A stretch of 64,000 nt of DNA from contig NC_079888.1 in NCBI RefSeq assembly GCF_029227915.1, positions 7,127,001-7,191,000 of the forward strand. Direction: 5' to 3'. Origin of the DNA: Hydractinia symbiolongicarpus (lineage: Eukaryota; Cnidaria; Hydrozoa; Anthoathecata; Hydractiniidae). The position numbers were made by a program, and so were the translations under genes. This document shows positions 28,600-36,133 of this stretch, one piece after another. The notes beneath the pieces are model-generated. The model was not told the DNA's origin. It saw only the letters and a program-made list of their open reading frames with translations, and made no database searches. Every line of letters begins with the position of its first letter. Position 1 is the stretch's first letter.

Positions 28600-29577
28600 T
28601 CACCAACCTTGCACATAATCAGGAGGTAAATCTGTATCTTCAGGTATTAACATCAATTCCTCTTTTACAAAAGCCCGTCCGGGTCCGTCTTGAACATAGT
28701 ACATTACACGGTTACCAGGTTGCGCTATTACCTCACGCAATCTATATGTGTTTTTCGACCATATTCTATCGGTTGCCCGTCTCCGCCCATCATCATGCTC
28801 TTCGCCAGGTTGTAGTAGATATCTATACAGGCCATCTTTAGGTAATTCTACTTCAGGTGGATAGCTCTCTTGATTAACCAAAGGCACCTCTTTCATTATA
28901 ATAGCATCTTTTGGCTTCATATCAATCATCTGCGTCTTTGTATCGTTTAGCCTATCAATCAGTTTATACAGATGCTTAACCCATGTAGATGATACCTTTT
29001 CCGAATCATTCAGTTCTTGGGCATCTTGTATTTTGAATAAATTTTCGGCAAGTATCTTGTTCAACGCCTCAACAAAAGCTGTGTGCGTATGCTTATATTT
29101 TGTAGTCGCCCTTTTAATTTCAACCTTATGCTTCTCCAACAGCTTTGTCACATCTGCTTTGAATTCTGAACCGTTATCACATTGGAAAGTTTTCGGATAA
29201 GTTAATGGTCCTGCCTTGTAGATGTCCTCAATCATAGCGGCAACCTCTTTGGCTTTCTTAGTCCTCAAAGGTCGGGCTACCTTGTATCTGGAAGCAGCAT
29301 CGATTCCCGACAAAATGTACTTATATTTATTACCATACAGTATGTCACCGGGCATGTACAATAAATCGAATTGATGTAAATCATTAGGGGTGGTAACTTC
29401 ATAATGTGGTCTTTCAACATGTTTTGGGGCGGGTAAATGTACTTGCCAAAATGCTTGCTTTGATAGCCACTTCTTAATCTCCTTTGGCCCGAAGCCGAAT
29501 ACTCTTAAATTCTGAACAGCCTTTTGTCCTTTCCATAAATTTTGAGGTTGATAGTAAGTCTCTTGAAGTTTTGACAT
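28600..29577 (-). CDS. Retroviral-type integrase (DD35E) of the Polinton
   Basis: 325 residues. Catalytic residues are Asp71 (LHQFDLLYMP), Asp134 (FQCDNGSEF) and Glu170 (FVEALNK), with exactly 35 residues between the last two, as in retroviral rve integrases. The N-terminal part lacks a clear HHCC zinc finger. The C-terminal segment ('RATDRIWSKNTYRLREVI', 'YYVQDGPGRAFVKEEL') is the chromo/SH3-like domain of Polinton integrases. It inserts the element into host DNA by joining TIR ends. It is convergent with the 195-aa gene and divergent from the 89-aa gene. All key residues are present, so it could be active. Confidence 0.93.
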   Translation of the reverse strand: MSKLQETYYQPQNLWKGQKAVQNLRVFGFGPKEIKKWLSKQAFWQVHLPAPKHVERPHYEVTTPNDLHQFDLLYMPGDILYGNKYKYILSGIDAASRYKVARPLRTKKAKEVAAMIEDIYKAGPLTYPKTFQCDNGSEFKADVTKLLEKHKVEIKRATTKYKHTHTAFVEALNKILAENLFKIQDAQELNDSEKVSSTWVKHLYKLIDRLNDTKTQMIDMKPKDAIIMKEVPLVNQESYPPEVELPKDGLYRYLLQPGEEHDDGRRRATDRIWSKNTYRLREVIAQPGNRVMYYVQDGPGRAFVKEELMLIPEDTDLPPDYVQGW

Positions 29578-29623
29578 GTTTTATTTATGCACACCTTTAT
29601 TTATCTCCTTTTTGTCTTATGAT

Positions 29624-29637
29624 GTGGTACGATAAAA
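29624..29637 (+). repeat. Direct repeat GTGGTACGATAAAA, copy 2
   Basis: The partner of 28,441-28,454, 47 bases upstream of the integrase start on the opposite side. Confidence 0.6.
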
Positions 29638-29668
29638 GTGCTTAAAGTTTTTTATATATTATATTAAT

Positions 29669-29938
29669 ATGTCAGACATGGATACCACACCGGATTATAA
29701 ATTGATGAAACTGAGAGAGTTGCGAGAGGTTGCCAAATCCCGCGGAATTAAGTATATCGTGGGTATGAGAAAGGATAAACTGGTTGAGGTGATTGAGAAG
29801 AATGATCTCGACCCATCCTACACCATCGATCCGGATACCAAGAAGGAATGGTATGGATACTGTTCAAGGTGGAGGTCGAAAAACAGGGAGGCATATCTAA
29901 AAGCTCAAAAACGTTATAACGACAAAAGATCCAAGTGA
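29669..29938 (+). CDS. SAP/Rho-N-like small DNA-binding protein (89 aa)
   Basis: Residues 12-45, 'LMKLRELREVAKSRGIKYIV' followed by 'GMRKDKLVEVIEKND', give the helix-extension-helix pattern of SAP/Rho-N-type modules (LRxLAxxxGL..xxxKxxLIxxI), which bind nucleic acid. The C-terminal half is basic, with 'WRSKNREAYLKAQKRYNDK'. The next two genes begin with the same kind of module. 'CTTAAAG' lies about 30 bases upstream of the ATG, as for the RING and polymerase genes. It may act with the polymerase in replication, an inference from position and fold. Confidence 0.65.
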   Translation: MSDMDTTPDYKLMKLRELREVAKSRGIKYIVGMRKDKLVEVIEKNDLDPSYTIDPDTKKEWYGYCSRWRSKNREAYLKAQKRYNDKRSK

Positions 29939-29949
29939 TTGGGTATTTT

Positions 29950-29973
29950 TTTGTTACTCAGACGGGTAACAAA
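29950..29973 (+). terminator. Palindrome past the 89-aa gene
   Basis: Stem TTTGTTAC (29,950-29,957) and GTAACAAA (29,966-29,973), loop TCAGACGG, 11 bases after the stop. The whole hairpin, loop included, is repeated at 30,914-30,937. Confidence 0.5.
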
Positions 29974-30300
29974 TGTTGGTGGGTGGGTACCCATGGTGGA
30001 GCGGTCACGACCCTCTAGGTGCTGGTGGGTGGGTACCCATGGTGGAGCGATGTCAGTATCATAAACCGCGTTTTACCGCCATGGGGTCGGGTGGTTGTCT
30101 TGCGAACGAAGCCCCTCACGATCCTCGCGACCTCGGAGGTCCTGATTTTTTTCCCTGGGGGAGTACCCACCCACATTTACACTCCGGGAAACGATCCATG
30201 GTGGAGCGATGTCAGTATCATAAACCGCGTTTTACCACCATGGAGCAGCGCAACCCCCGGGAGGTTGTCTTGCGAACGAAGCCCCTCACGATCCTCCACC
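29974..30300 (+). repeat. Upstream direct repeats of the RING gene
   Basis: 'GTGGGTGGGTACCCATGGTG' begins at 29,979 and 30,025. 'GCGATGTCAGTATCATAAAC' lies at 30,047 and again at 30,206. 'GTTGTCTTGCGAACGAAGCC' is at 30,093 and 30,263. The unit is therefore duplicated inside this spacer, and a diverged copy occurs before the polymerase (30,965-31,080). Palindromic GGGTACCC cores are present. No reading frame here seems real. Confidence 0.7.
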
Positions 30301-30323
30301 CCGGTTTACGATTTTGCAAACAT

Positions 30324-30362
30324 CTTAAAGTTTTTCAAAATCGTATATCATAGCCAAGCATG
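30324..30362 (+). promoter_or_regulatory. Replication-gene promoter box of the RING gene
   Basis: CTTAAAG (30,324-30,330) is followed by AAAATCGTATATCATAGCC (30,337-30,355) directly before the ATG at 30,360. The same box precedes the polymerase twice (31,108 and 31,145). The TATATCA core may serve as TATA or initiator. Confidence 0.55.
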
Positions 30363-30890
30363 TCTTCAGGAATCGTTCTCGATTTGATACACAGTAGAGA
30401 ATATATTGATGACTTTGATCTTTTCACGGTCCCTGATTTAAGAGCCAGAGCGAGGTACCTTAACCTACGTGGATACTCTCGGCTCAGAAGGGCCGATCTG
30501 ATCGAATTATTGTTAACAACAGTACCCGCAAGATATCCCGATATGACTTTACCGCTCGTCATAGGGATGCCGGATCCCGAAGTGACCGAATTTTCGGGAC
30601 CCGTGATGAGACCAAATGTATCAGTGCCAAGACCGGTACCAGCACCGATTAGACCAGTACCAGCACGGGTTGAGGTTGATGATGATGATGAGGACGACGC
30701 AGACGATGACATTGATGAAGATGATAGATGTATCATTTGTCTTTCTAAACGAAAGACCGCCACCATTGTTCATGGTAGAACAGGGCATTTTTGCTGCTGT
30801 TTATCGTGCGCAAATAAATTGGAGAAGAGGGGGGATAAATGCCCTATATGTCGCGCATCAATAGATCTTGTCATTAGACAATATATTTGA
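30360..30890 (+). CDS. SAP-like domain plus MDM2-type RING, putative E3 ubiquitin ligase (176 aa)
   Basis: Residues 22-52 form a SAP/Rho-N-like module ('LRARARYLNLRGYSRLRRAD'). A linker with PRPVPAPIRPVPAR repeats follows, then an acidic run (about 107-122), then a RING at 124-176. Zinc ligands are Cys124, Cys127, His138, His143, Cys147, Cys150, Cys161 and Cys164. The spacing C-x2-C-x10-H-x4-H-x3-C-x2-C-x10-C-x2-C equals that of human MDM2 (C438 to C478), and the 'HGRTGH' block and the short hydrophobic C-terminal tail after the last Cys also agree. MDM2-type RINGs dimerise and transfer ubiquitin. No p53-binding domain is present. A host-derived or convergent ligase that modifies the cell is the inference. 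Confidence 0.85.
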   Translation: MSSGIVLDLIHSREYIDDFDLFTVPDLRARARYLNLRGYSRLRRADLIELLLTTVPARYPDMTLPLVIGMPDPEVTEFSGPVMRPNVSVPRPVPAPIRPVPARVEVDDDDEDDADDDIDEDDRCIICLSKRKTATIVHGRTGHFCCCLSCANKLEKRGDKCPICRASIDLVIRQYI

Positions 30891-30913
30891 GGGGTCGGAT
30901 TGTTAGGGCATTT

Positions 30914-30937
30914 TTTGTTACTCAGACGGGTAACAAA
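30914..30937 (+). terminator. Palindrome past the RING gene
   Basis: A copy of the hairpin at 29,950-29,973: stem TTTGTTAC and GTAACAAA, loop TCAGACGG, 23 bases after the stop. Confidence 0.5.
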
Positions 30938-30964
30938 TGTGATTCACGACCCTCGAGGTGCCAA

Positions 30965-31080
30965 TGGGTGGGTACCCATGGTGTATCGATGTATGTATCA
31001 CAAAGCGTGTTTTACTACAATTTAGCATGGTGGTTGCCCCACAAACTAGGACACTCACGACCCTCCAACACGGTTTACGA
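30965..31080 (+). repeat. Diverged upstream repeat before the polymerase
   Basis: 'GGGTGGGTACCCATGGTG' (30,965) and 'TCGATGTATGTATCACAAAG' continue like the RING upstream repeat, and 'CACTCACGACCCTCCA' and 'GGTTTACGATTTT' close it. This is a third, older copy of the repeat found at 29,974-30,320. Confidence 0.6.
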
Positions 31081-31098
31081 TTTTTAGAAAAATGGATT

Positions 31099-31170
31099 AA
31101 AGATTACAAAATCGTATATCATAGCCAAACATCTTAAAGATTACAAAATCGTATATCACAACCAAGCATG
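31099..31170 (+). promoter_or_regulatory. Duplicated promoter box of the polymerase
   Basis: AAAATCGTATATCA occurs at 31,108 and 31,145, in a 37-bp tandem duplication that includes 'AAAGATTAC' and CTTAAAG. The second copy abuts the ATG at 31,168; the first has CATCTT where the ATG would be. Shared with the RING gene. Confidence 0.6.
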
Positions 31171-34100
31171 ACTTCGAGAAATACAGTTGTTGAATTAAGA
31201 GCTCTCGCTAGAGAACGCGGCCTACGTGGCTACTCAAGGCTCAGAAAGGCCGATCTGATCGAATTATTGACACCCACTACTGTGTCAGCACCCGTACCCA
31301 TGCCGAGACCCACCAGACCCGTACCAGCGCCGAGACCAATTAGACCCATACCCGTGCCGAGACCCACTAGACCCGTACCAGCGCCGAGACCGGCACCAGC
31401 ACCCATACCGGCACCGAGACCGGGCACTAGCCAACAAGACATGGATTTGAAAAGCAAGTTGATCGAATGGAGAGACTGGTTAATAAATCATGTACCTAAG
31501 GATATTAAGGAGAAATCGAGCAAAGCTTTCAAAACCATGAAGGATAAGATCATGGGTTTGTATAAAAAGGGCAGTGGAGAGGAAGAGGAAGAGGAGGAAG
31601 AGGTGGAGGAGGAGGAGGAGGAGGAGGAGGAGAAAAACCCCTATACCCCCATTGAAGAAGCTTTTGTAGGTTCATACAAACGTTTCAAAATAAACTCGGA
31701 TGGTGGGAAGAATGTCAGGGTCTTTCTCGAAAAGGTCGAGCACGTCGTAAATAGGTTGATGAGTGACGTGCTCAGGCAGAAGAAGTCGCTGAAGACTCAG
31801 GCGACCTTGTGGGTGAAGTGGGTAAGGGAGGACACCAGCTCGACCGAAGCCCCGTGTGTACATGTTGATAAAGCTTTCAATAGCTATATGGAGATACTGC
31901 ACGCCCACGATGACATTTCCGATGTTTTCGATCGGATGCGTAAAAAGATAATCGAGCAGATTGAAAACCCTGCTCTACCTGCCAGCGGATTCACAATCGA
32001 AAGGATCCTACATATGCATGTGGACTTTCACAAACTAAAATTAACTAGAGGTAGTTCTTACTTGCCGCTGCCCGAGAACTTCAGTGGTAAGCGATCCGTG
32101 ATTAACCCACATAACGAGGATGAAGAATGCTTCAAATGGGCCGTTATCGCTGCTCTCAATCATGATAAGATCGATAATCACCCTGAACGGATCTCAATCC
32201 TTAAGAAGCATGATAAGTATAATTGGGATGGTCTAACTTTCCCAATGGCGCTAAACAAGATAGATCTCTTCGAGAGGAGGAACCCCGATGTCGCTGTGCA
32301 TGTTTTGACAAAGGATGAGAGAGAAGGTATCTACATGTGTCGCAAGTCGAAGCATCTTGATCGTAAGGAGACGGTTGTTTTGTTTTTACTATGTGAGGGG
32401 GATAAGAGACATTATATCGCTGTTAAGAACTTGAGCGGTGTACTTAGCAAGGCTAACTCAAAGCATAAAAATAAGGAGTATTATTGCTTGAATTGTCTCT
32501 ATGGTTTTCAAAGCGAACAGAAAAGGGATGAGCACTTTGAGTATTGCAAGAATAACGATGCTGCTAAGATTCAACTCCCTAAGGAGGGTAGCACCTTAAC
32601 CTTCACTGATGGTAAGTTTCAAGTCAAAGCCCCATTCATCATGTATGCCGATTTCGAAGCTTTTACAAAAGAGTTGCCAGAAGATGAGAGAAAATGCGGA
32701 TCATCCACCGAGAAAGTTGGTAAACATGTTCCCACCGGATTCTGTTGTTATAGTAAATATGCTCATGGTGACGTTCCCAACCCTCTTAATCTTTATCGCG
32801 GTGAGGACTGTGTTACGCGTTTTGTGGATCATGTGGTTTCCGAGGCGGAAAGGTTATATAACATGTTTCCTCAGAAAGAAATGGATCCACTGACGGATGA
32901 GGAGCGTGACGGTTTCAATAGAGCCGAGGTGTGCCACATTTGCATGAAGGAATTTGATGACAAGGATGACATCAAGGTTAGGGATCACTGTCATTTCACC
33001 GGTAAGTTTCGTGGAGCCGCTCATCAGGGGTGTAATCTGCGGTATAAGGTACCTAATTATATCCCGGTTGTCTTCCACAATCTGAGTGGCTACGATGCGC
33101 ATTTATTCATTAAGGAGCTTGCTAGGAAGTACGGAGAAGATGGTATGGGTGTAATCGCGGAGAATAAGGAGAAATATATCTCTTTCTCTACGGATGTTAA
33201 GGTTGGTGAATACATTGACAAAAATGGTGAGACCAAAGACAAAAAGATACAACTGAGATTCATCGATTCATTTAGATTTATGTCAAGCGGCCTAAGCTCC
33301 CTGGCTGACAACCTATCAGATGATCAATGCAAAAACCTTAGAAAATTCTTCAATGGTGACGAATTCAACATAATGAGAAGGAAGGGTGTATACCCATATG
33401 AGTATGTTAACTCATTCGATAGGTTTAATGAAACTGAGCTCCCGTCAAAGGATGATTTCTACAGCAAGCTGAACATGAATGGTATCAGCGATGCCGATTA
33501 TGCGCATGCCCAGAAGGTGTGGAAGGACATGAAAGTTGAAAATATGGGCGTTTATCATGATATCTATCTCAAGACGGATGTTCTGCTTCTGAGTGATGTG
33601 TTTGAGACATTCAGAGAAACATGCTTGAGAAACTACGATCTAGACCCGGCTCACTTTTACACTGCTCCGGGATTAGCCTGGAGGGCGTGTTTGAAAAAGA
33701 CCAAGGTTAGTCTAGATTTATTGTCGGATATGGAGATGGTCATGTTCATTGAGAGTGGTATTAGGGGTGGATTGTGTCAGGCTGTCCACCGCTACGCCAA
33801 GGCCAACAATAAGTATATGGGGGACGAGTACAACACATCGGATGGGAATTGCATGGATTTATTTGAGCAGCAGGAAATGGCTAAAACCGTGCCTTTTGTA
33901 AAAAGAAAATTGATTGAATTGAGGTGCTGGTTGATGAAACATGTACCTAGGGTCATCAAGGTGAAAACTAGTAAAGCTTACAGAGCCGTGAAGGATAAGA
34001 TCATGGGTTTGTATGAAAAGGTATGTTGGGGACCGTCTGTACCGAAAGAGGAAAAACAATATACCACCAAAGCCAACACATCTGAGAGTAAGGAGATGAA

Positions 34101-35337
34101 TAGCTATCTCCAGTACCTAGATGCAAATAATTTGTACGGCTGGGCCATGATTCAGAAGATGCCGACCGGAGGGTTTGAGTGGGTTGATGACGTGGTTTCT
34201 GATTTTACACCCGAACTGATTTCACAATTAGCTGTGGAAAACGGTGAAAAGGGGTACATCCTTGAGGTTGATGTTAGCTATCCACGGGAGCTTCATGATT
34301 CTCATAACGACCTTCCTTTCATGCCCGAGAGGAAGATCATTAATGGCGTCGAGAAGCTGACACCGTGTCTTTCAGACAAGAAGAAATATATCACTCATAT
34401 CCGTGCGCTTGATCAAGCGTTGAAGCATGGTCTTGTTCTTGAGAAGGTTCATAGGGTCTTGAGATTTGATCAGAGTGCGTGGTTGAAGTCGTACATAGAT
34501 TTCAACACTGATTTGCGTACCAAATCAACTAATGACTTCGAAAAGGACTTTTTCAAGCTGATGAATAATTCGGTCTTTGGGAAGACAATGGAGAATCAGC
34601 GAAGGCAGAAGGATATACGTTTGGCCACCAACCAAAAGAATTATGAGAAAATGGTGATGAAGCCCAACTTCAAGGGTAGCACGTGGTTCTCGGAAACACT
34701 GATGGGCATAGAGATGTCCAAGATCAAGATCAAACTAAACAAACCAATCTACCTGGGGCTGGCAATTCTCGACTTGTCCAAGATAGTTATGTATGAGTTC
34801 CACTATGATTACATGAGACCAAAATATGGTGTGGATGTAAAGCTTTGCTACATGGATACAGATTCATTCGTTTATCATATCAAAACCGACGACTTTTACA
34901 AAGATATCGCCGACGATGTGGCTTTGAGATTTGACACTTCGGGGTACGATAAGAAAGATGGTAGACCTCTACCATTAGGTTTGAATAAAAAGATCATTGG
35001 TCTGATGAAGGATGAGTTGGGTGGTAAGGTAATGACCGAATTTATCGCTCTTAGGGCTAAGAATTATGCTTACAAACAGCTATGTGGTAGGGAGGATAAG
35101 AGGTGCAAGGGGGTCAAGAAATGTGTGGCGAGGAAGACAATAGGTTTCGATGACTATAGGAGATGCTTGTTGGAGGGTGAAAATGTTTACAGGGAACAGA
35201 TGACCTTTCGATCGATTAAGCATGATGTTCATACCATAAAAACAAATAAACTCGCTCTCAATGCTGATGATGATAAGCGCATAATTATGGAAGATGGTAT
35301 TACCACACTGGCAAGAGGACATTATAGACACACATAA
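31168..35337 (+). CDS. Protein-primed family B DNA polymerase of the Polinton (1,389 aa)
   Basis: N-terminus: SAP-like module (5-35), PRP/PAP repeats (38-90), helical module copy 1 (92-135), long Glu run (137-158). Exonuclease: YADFEAF (Asp495, Glu497), HNLSGYDAH (Asp643), YLKTD (Asp804). Between Exo I and II sits an endonuclease VII-like zinc site (Cys589, Cys592, HCH 607-609, H619, C622). A Cys2His2-like knuckle precedes Exo I (YYCLNCLYGF..H...C). Polymerase: motif A 'LDANNLYG' (Asp985), motif B 'NNSVFGKT' (1133-1140), motif C 'YMDTDS' (Asp1230, Asp1232). All catalytic residues are present. Helical module copy 2 (912-951) lies between Exo III and motif A, an insertion relative to the usual core. 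It replicates the linear genome with a protein primer; no terminal protein was identified. The last three codons lie in the right TIR. Confidence 0.95.
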   Translation: MTSRNTVVELRALARERGLRGYSRLRKADLIELLTPTTVSAPVPMPRPTRPVPAPRPIRPIPVPRPTRPVPAPRPAPAPIPAPRPGTSQQDMDLKSKLIEWRDWLINHVPKDIKEKSSKAFKTMKDKIMGLYKKGSGEEEEEEEEVEEEEEEEEEKNPYTPIEEAFVGSYKRFKINSDGGKNVRVFLEKVEHVVNRLMSDVLRQKKSLKTQATLWVKWVREDTSSTEAPCVHVDKAFNSYMEILHAHDDISDVFDRMRKKIIEQIENPALPASGFTIERILHMHVDFHKLKLTRGSSYLPLPENFSGKRSVINPHNEDEECFKWAVIAALNHDKIDNHPERISILKKHDKYNWDGLTFPMALNKIDLFERRNPDVAVHVLTKDEREGIYMCRKSKHLDRKETVVLFLLCEGDKRHYIAVKNLSGVLSKANSKHKNKEYYCLNCLYGFQSEQKRDEHFEYCKNNDAAKIQLPKEGSTLTFTDGKFQVKAPFIMYADFEAFTKELPEDERKCGSSTEKVGKHVPTGFCCYSKYAHGDVPNPLNLYRGEDCVTRFVDHVVSEAERLYNMFPQKEMDPLTDEERDGFNRAEVCHICMKEFDDKDDIKVRDHCHFTGKFRGAAHQGCNLRYKVPNYIPVVFHNLSGYDAHLFIKELARKYGEDGMGVIAENKEKYISFSTDVKVGEYIDKNGETKDKKIQLRFIDSFRFMSSGLSSLADNLSDDQCKNLRKFFNGDEFNIMRRKGVYPYEYVNSFDRFNETELPSKDDFYSKLNMNGISDADYAHAQKVWKDMKVENMGVYHDIYLKTDVLLLSDVFETFRETCLRNYDLDPAHFYTAPGLAWRACLKKTKVSLDLLSDMEMVMFIESGIRGGLCQAVHRYAKANNKYMGDEYNTSDGNCMDLFEQQEMAKTVPFVKRKLIELRCWLMKHVPRVIKVKTSKAYRAVKDKIMGLYEKVCWGPSVPKEEKQYTTKANTSESKEMNSYLQYLDANNLYGWAMIQKMPTGGFEWVDDVVSDFTPELISQLAVENGEKGYILEVDVSYPRELHDSHNDLPFMPERKIINGVEKLTPCLSDKKKYITHIRALDQALKHGLVLEKVHRVLRFDQSAWLKSYIDFNTDLRTKSTNDFEKDFFKLMNNSVFGKTMENQRRQKDIRLATNQKNYEKMVMKPNFKGSTWFSETLMGIEMSKIKIKLNKPIYLGLAILDLSKIVMYEFHYDYMRPKYGVDVKLCYMDTDSFVYHIKTDDFYKDIADDVALRFDTSGYDKKDGRPLPLGLNKKIIGLMKDELGGKVMTEFIALRAKNYAYKQLCGREDKRCKGVKKCVARKTIGFDDYRRCLLEGENVYREQMTFRSIKHDVHTIKTNKLALNADDDKRIIMEDGITTLARGHYRHT

Positions 35338-35570
35338 CACTATAAATTATAAGGCACGACAGATGAGGGTGGGGAGGGACCCATGGGGAGGGATGGGGGC
35401 CCGGGGGACACGGCGGGGGTTGGGGGGTTGGGGCGGATCCGGACATTCGTAGGTGCTAACGGATTTTATAGACTCTTCTATCGTTGATTTGACGTGGATG
35501 ATCCATAATTTGACGTGGAATGGTAAAGTGCTAAGGGGATCTGTCCTAACATCCGCCTTTTCCTATCTCT
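35328..35570 (-). repeat. Right terminal inverted repeat of the Polinton
   Basis: Reverse complement of 19,276-19,518, with no mismatch seen by eye. The polymerase stop (35,335-35,337) lies inside. The G-rich core at about 35,364-35,434 has many runs of three to six G on the plus strand. It ends CCTATCTCT before AGACA. Confidence 0.93.
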
Positions 35571-35583
35571 AGACATTTATTTT

Positions 35584-35987
35584 CTTCCGTCCGAAACTAA
35601 AATTCAGCTTCCGTCCGACACTTTATTCCATTGCTGAAGAAATTTGTTAATATACAAAGTTCAAAAATTGTAAAATTTTCCAAATACCGTTCAAAAGAAA
35701 GAAGAACGTTTCAGTACAAATATATATCTCTACTGCATCTTTCTTTCTCTTACTTTCGATAGAAACGTGTAGTGAATCGAAATTTTCAAAAGTTCTTTTT
35801 TTATCGATTTCGTCCGACACTAAAATCAAACTCTAAATCCTTCCCCGTCAGTATCTAGTATGATCACATCCTTTTTACCCAAACTAAACCAGCCCTCAGG
35901 CAATAGAATAAACGCATAGGGAAACCGTAATTATTTGCAGATTGTTTTTTATAGCCTATTCAAGTATCGATTTTTCCGTCCGACACT
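35584..35987 (+). repeat. GTCCGACAC repeats, right of the Polinton
   Basis: Copies lie at 35,584-35,602 (with one change, CCGAAACT), 35,609-35,627, 35,811-35,826 and 35,974-35,987, all in the same orientation. Together with the three left copies they show that the Polinton landed inside, or beside, a family with multiple end repeats. Confidence 0.6.
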
Positions 35988-36133
35988 TTTTTAATAAAAA
36001 AATAGCCCCACTGTGCTTCTGCTGTTGTTGTGGACGTTGTGGTACAGTCCACGGCTTATGTAACAACAATCCTTGAAAAAGTGAGATTTTACTAAACCTT
36101 TTGGCGGTCGAACCTCTACACAACTACCACCAA

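Larger units (their letters stand above)
19276..35570 (+). mobile_element. Maverick/Polinton element, apparently intact (16.3 kb)
   Basis: Identical-looking 243-bp terminal inverted repeats start AGAGATAGG and bound about 18 genes. These include family B DNA polymerase, retroviral-type integrase, packaging ATPase, and major and minor capsid proteins: the diagnostic Polinton set. AGACA flanks both ends (19,271-19,275 and 35,571-35,575). All large frames are open, so insertion is probably recent. The interior is clearly less AT-rich than the surrounding DNA. The expected adenovirus-like cysteine protease was not found. Polintons are thought to replicate by protein priming and can form virions; that role is known for the group and inferred here. 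Confidence 0.95.

Noticed and set aside
29973-30387. Two overlapping ~125-codon frames upstream of the RING gene
   Set aside because: They translate the non-coding direct repeats (29,974-30,300) and overlap a clear promoter box; the repeated peptides simply mirror the repeated DNA.
19276-35570. Bacterial or phage contamination as source of the 16-kb element
   Set aside because: The flanks are animal repeats with a target duplication, and the gene set and capsid/integrase types are those of metazoan Polintons.
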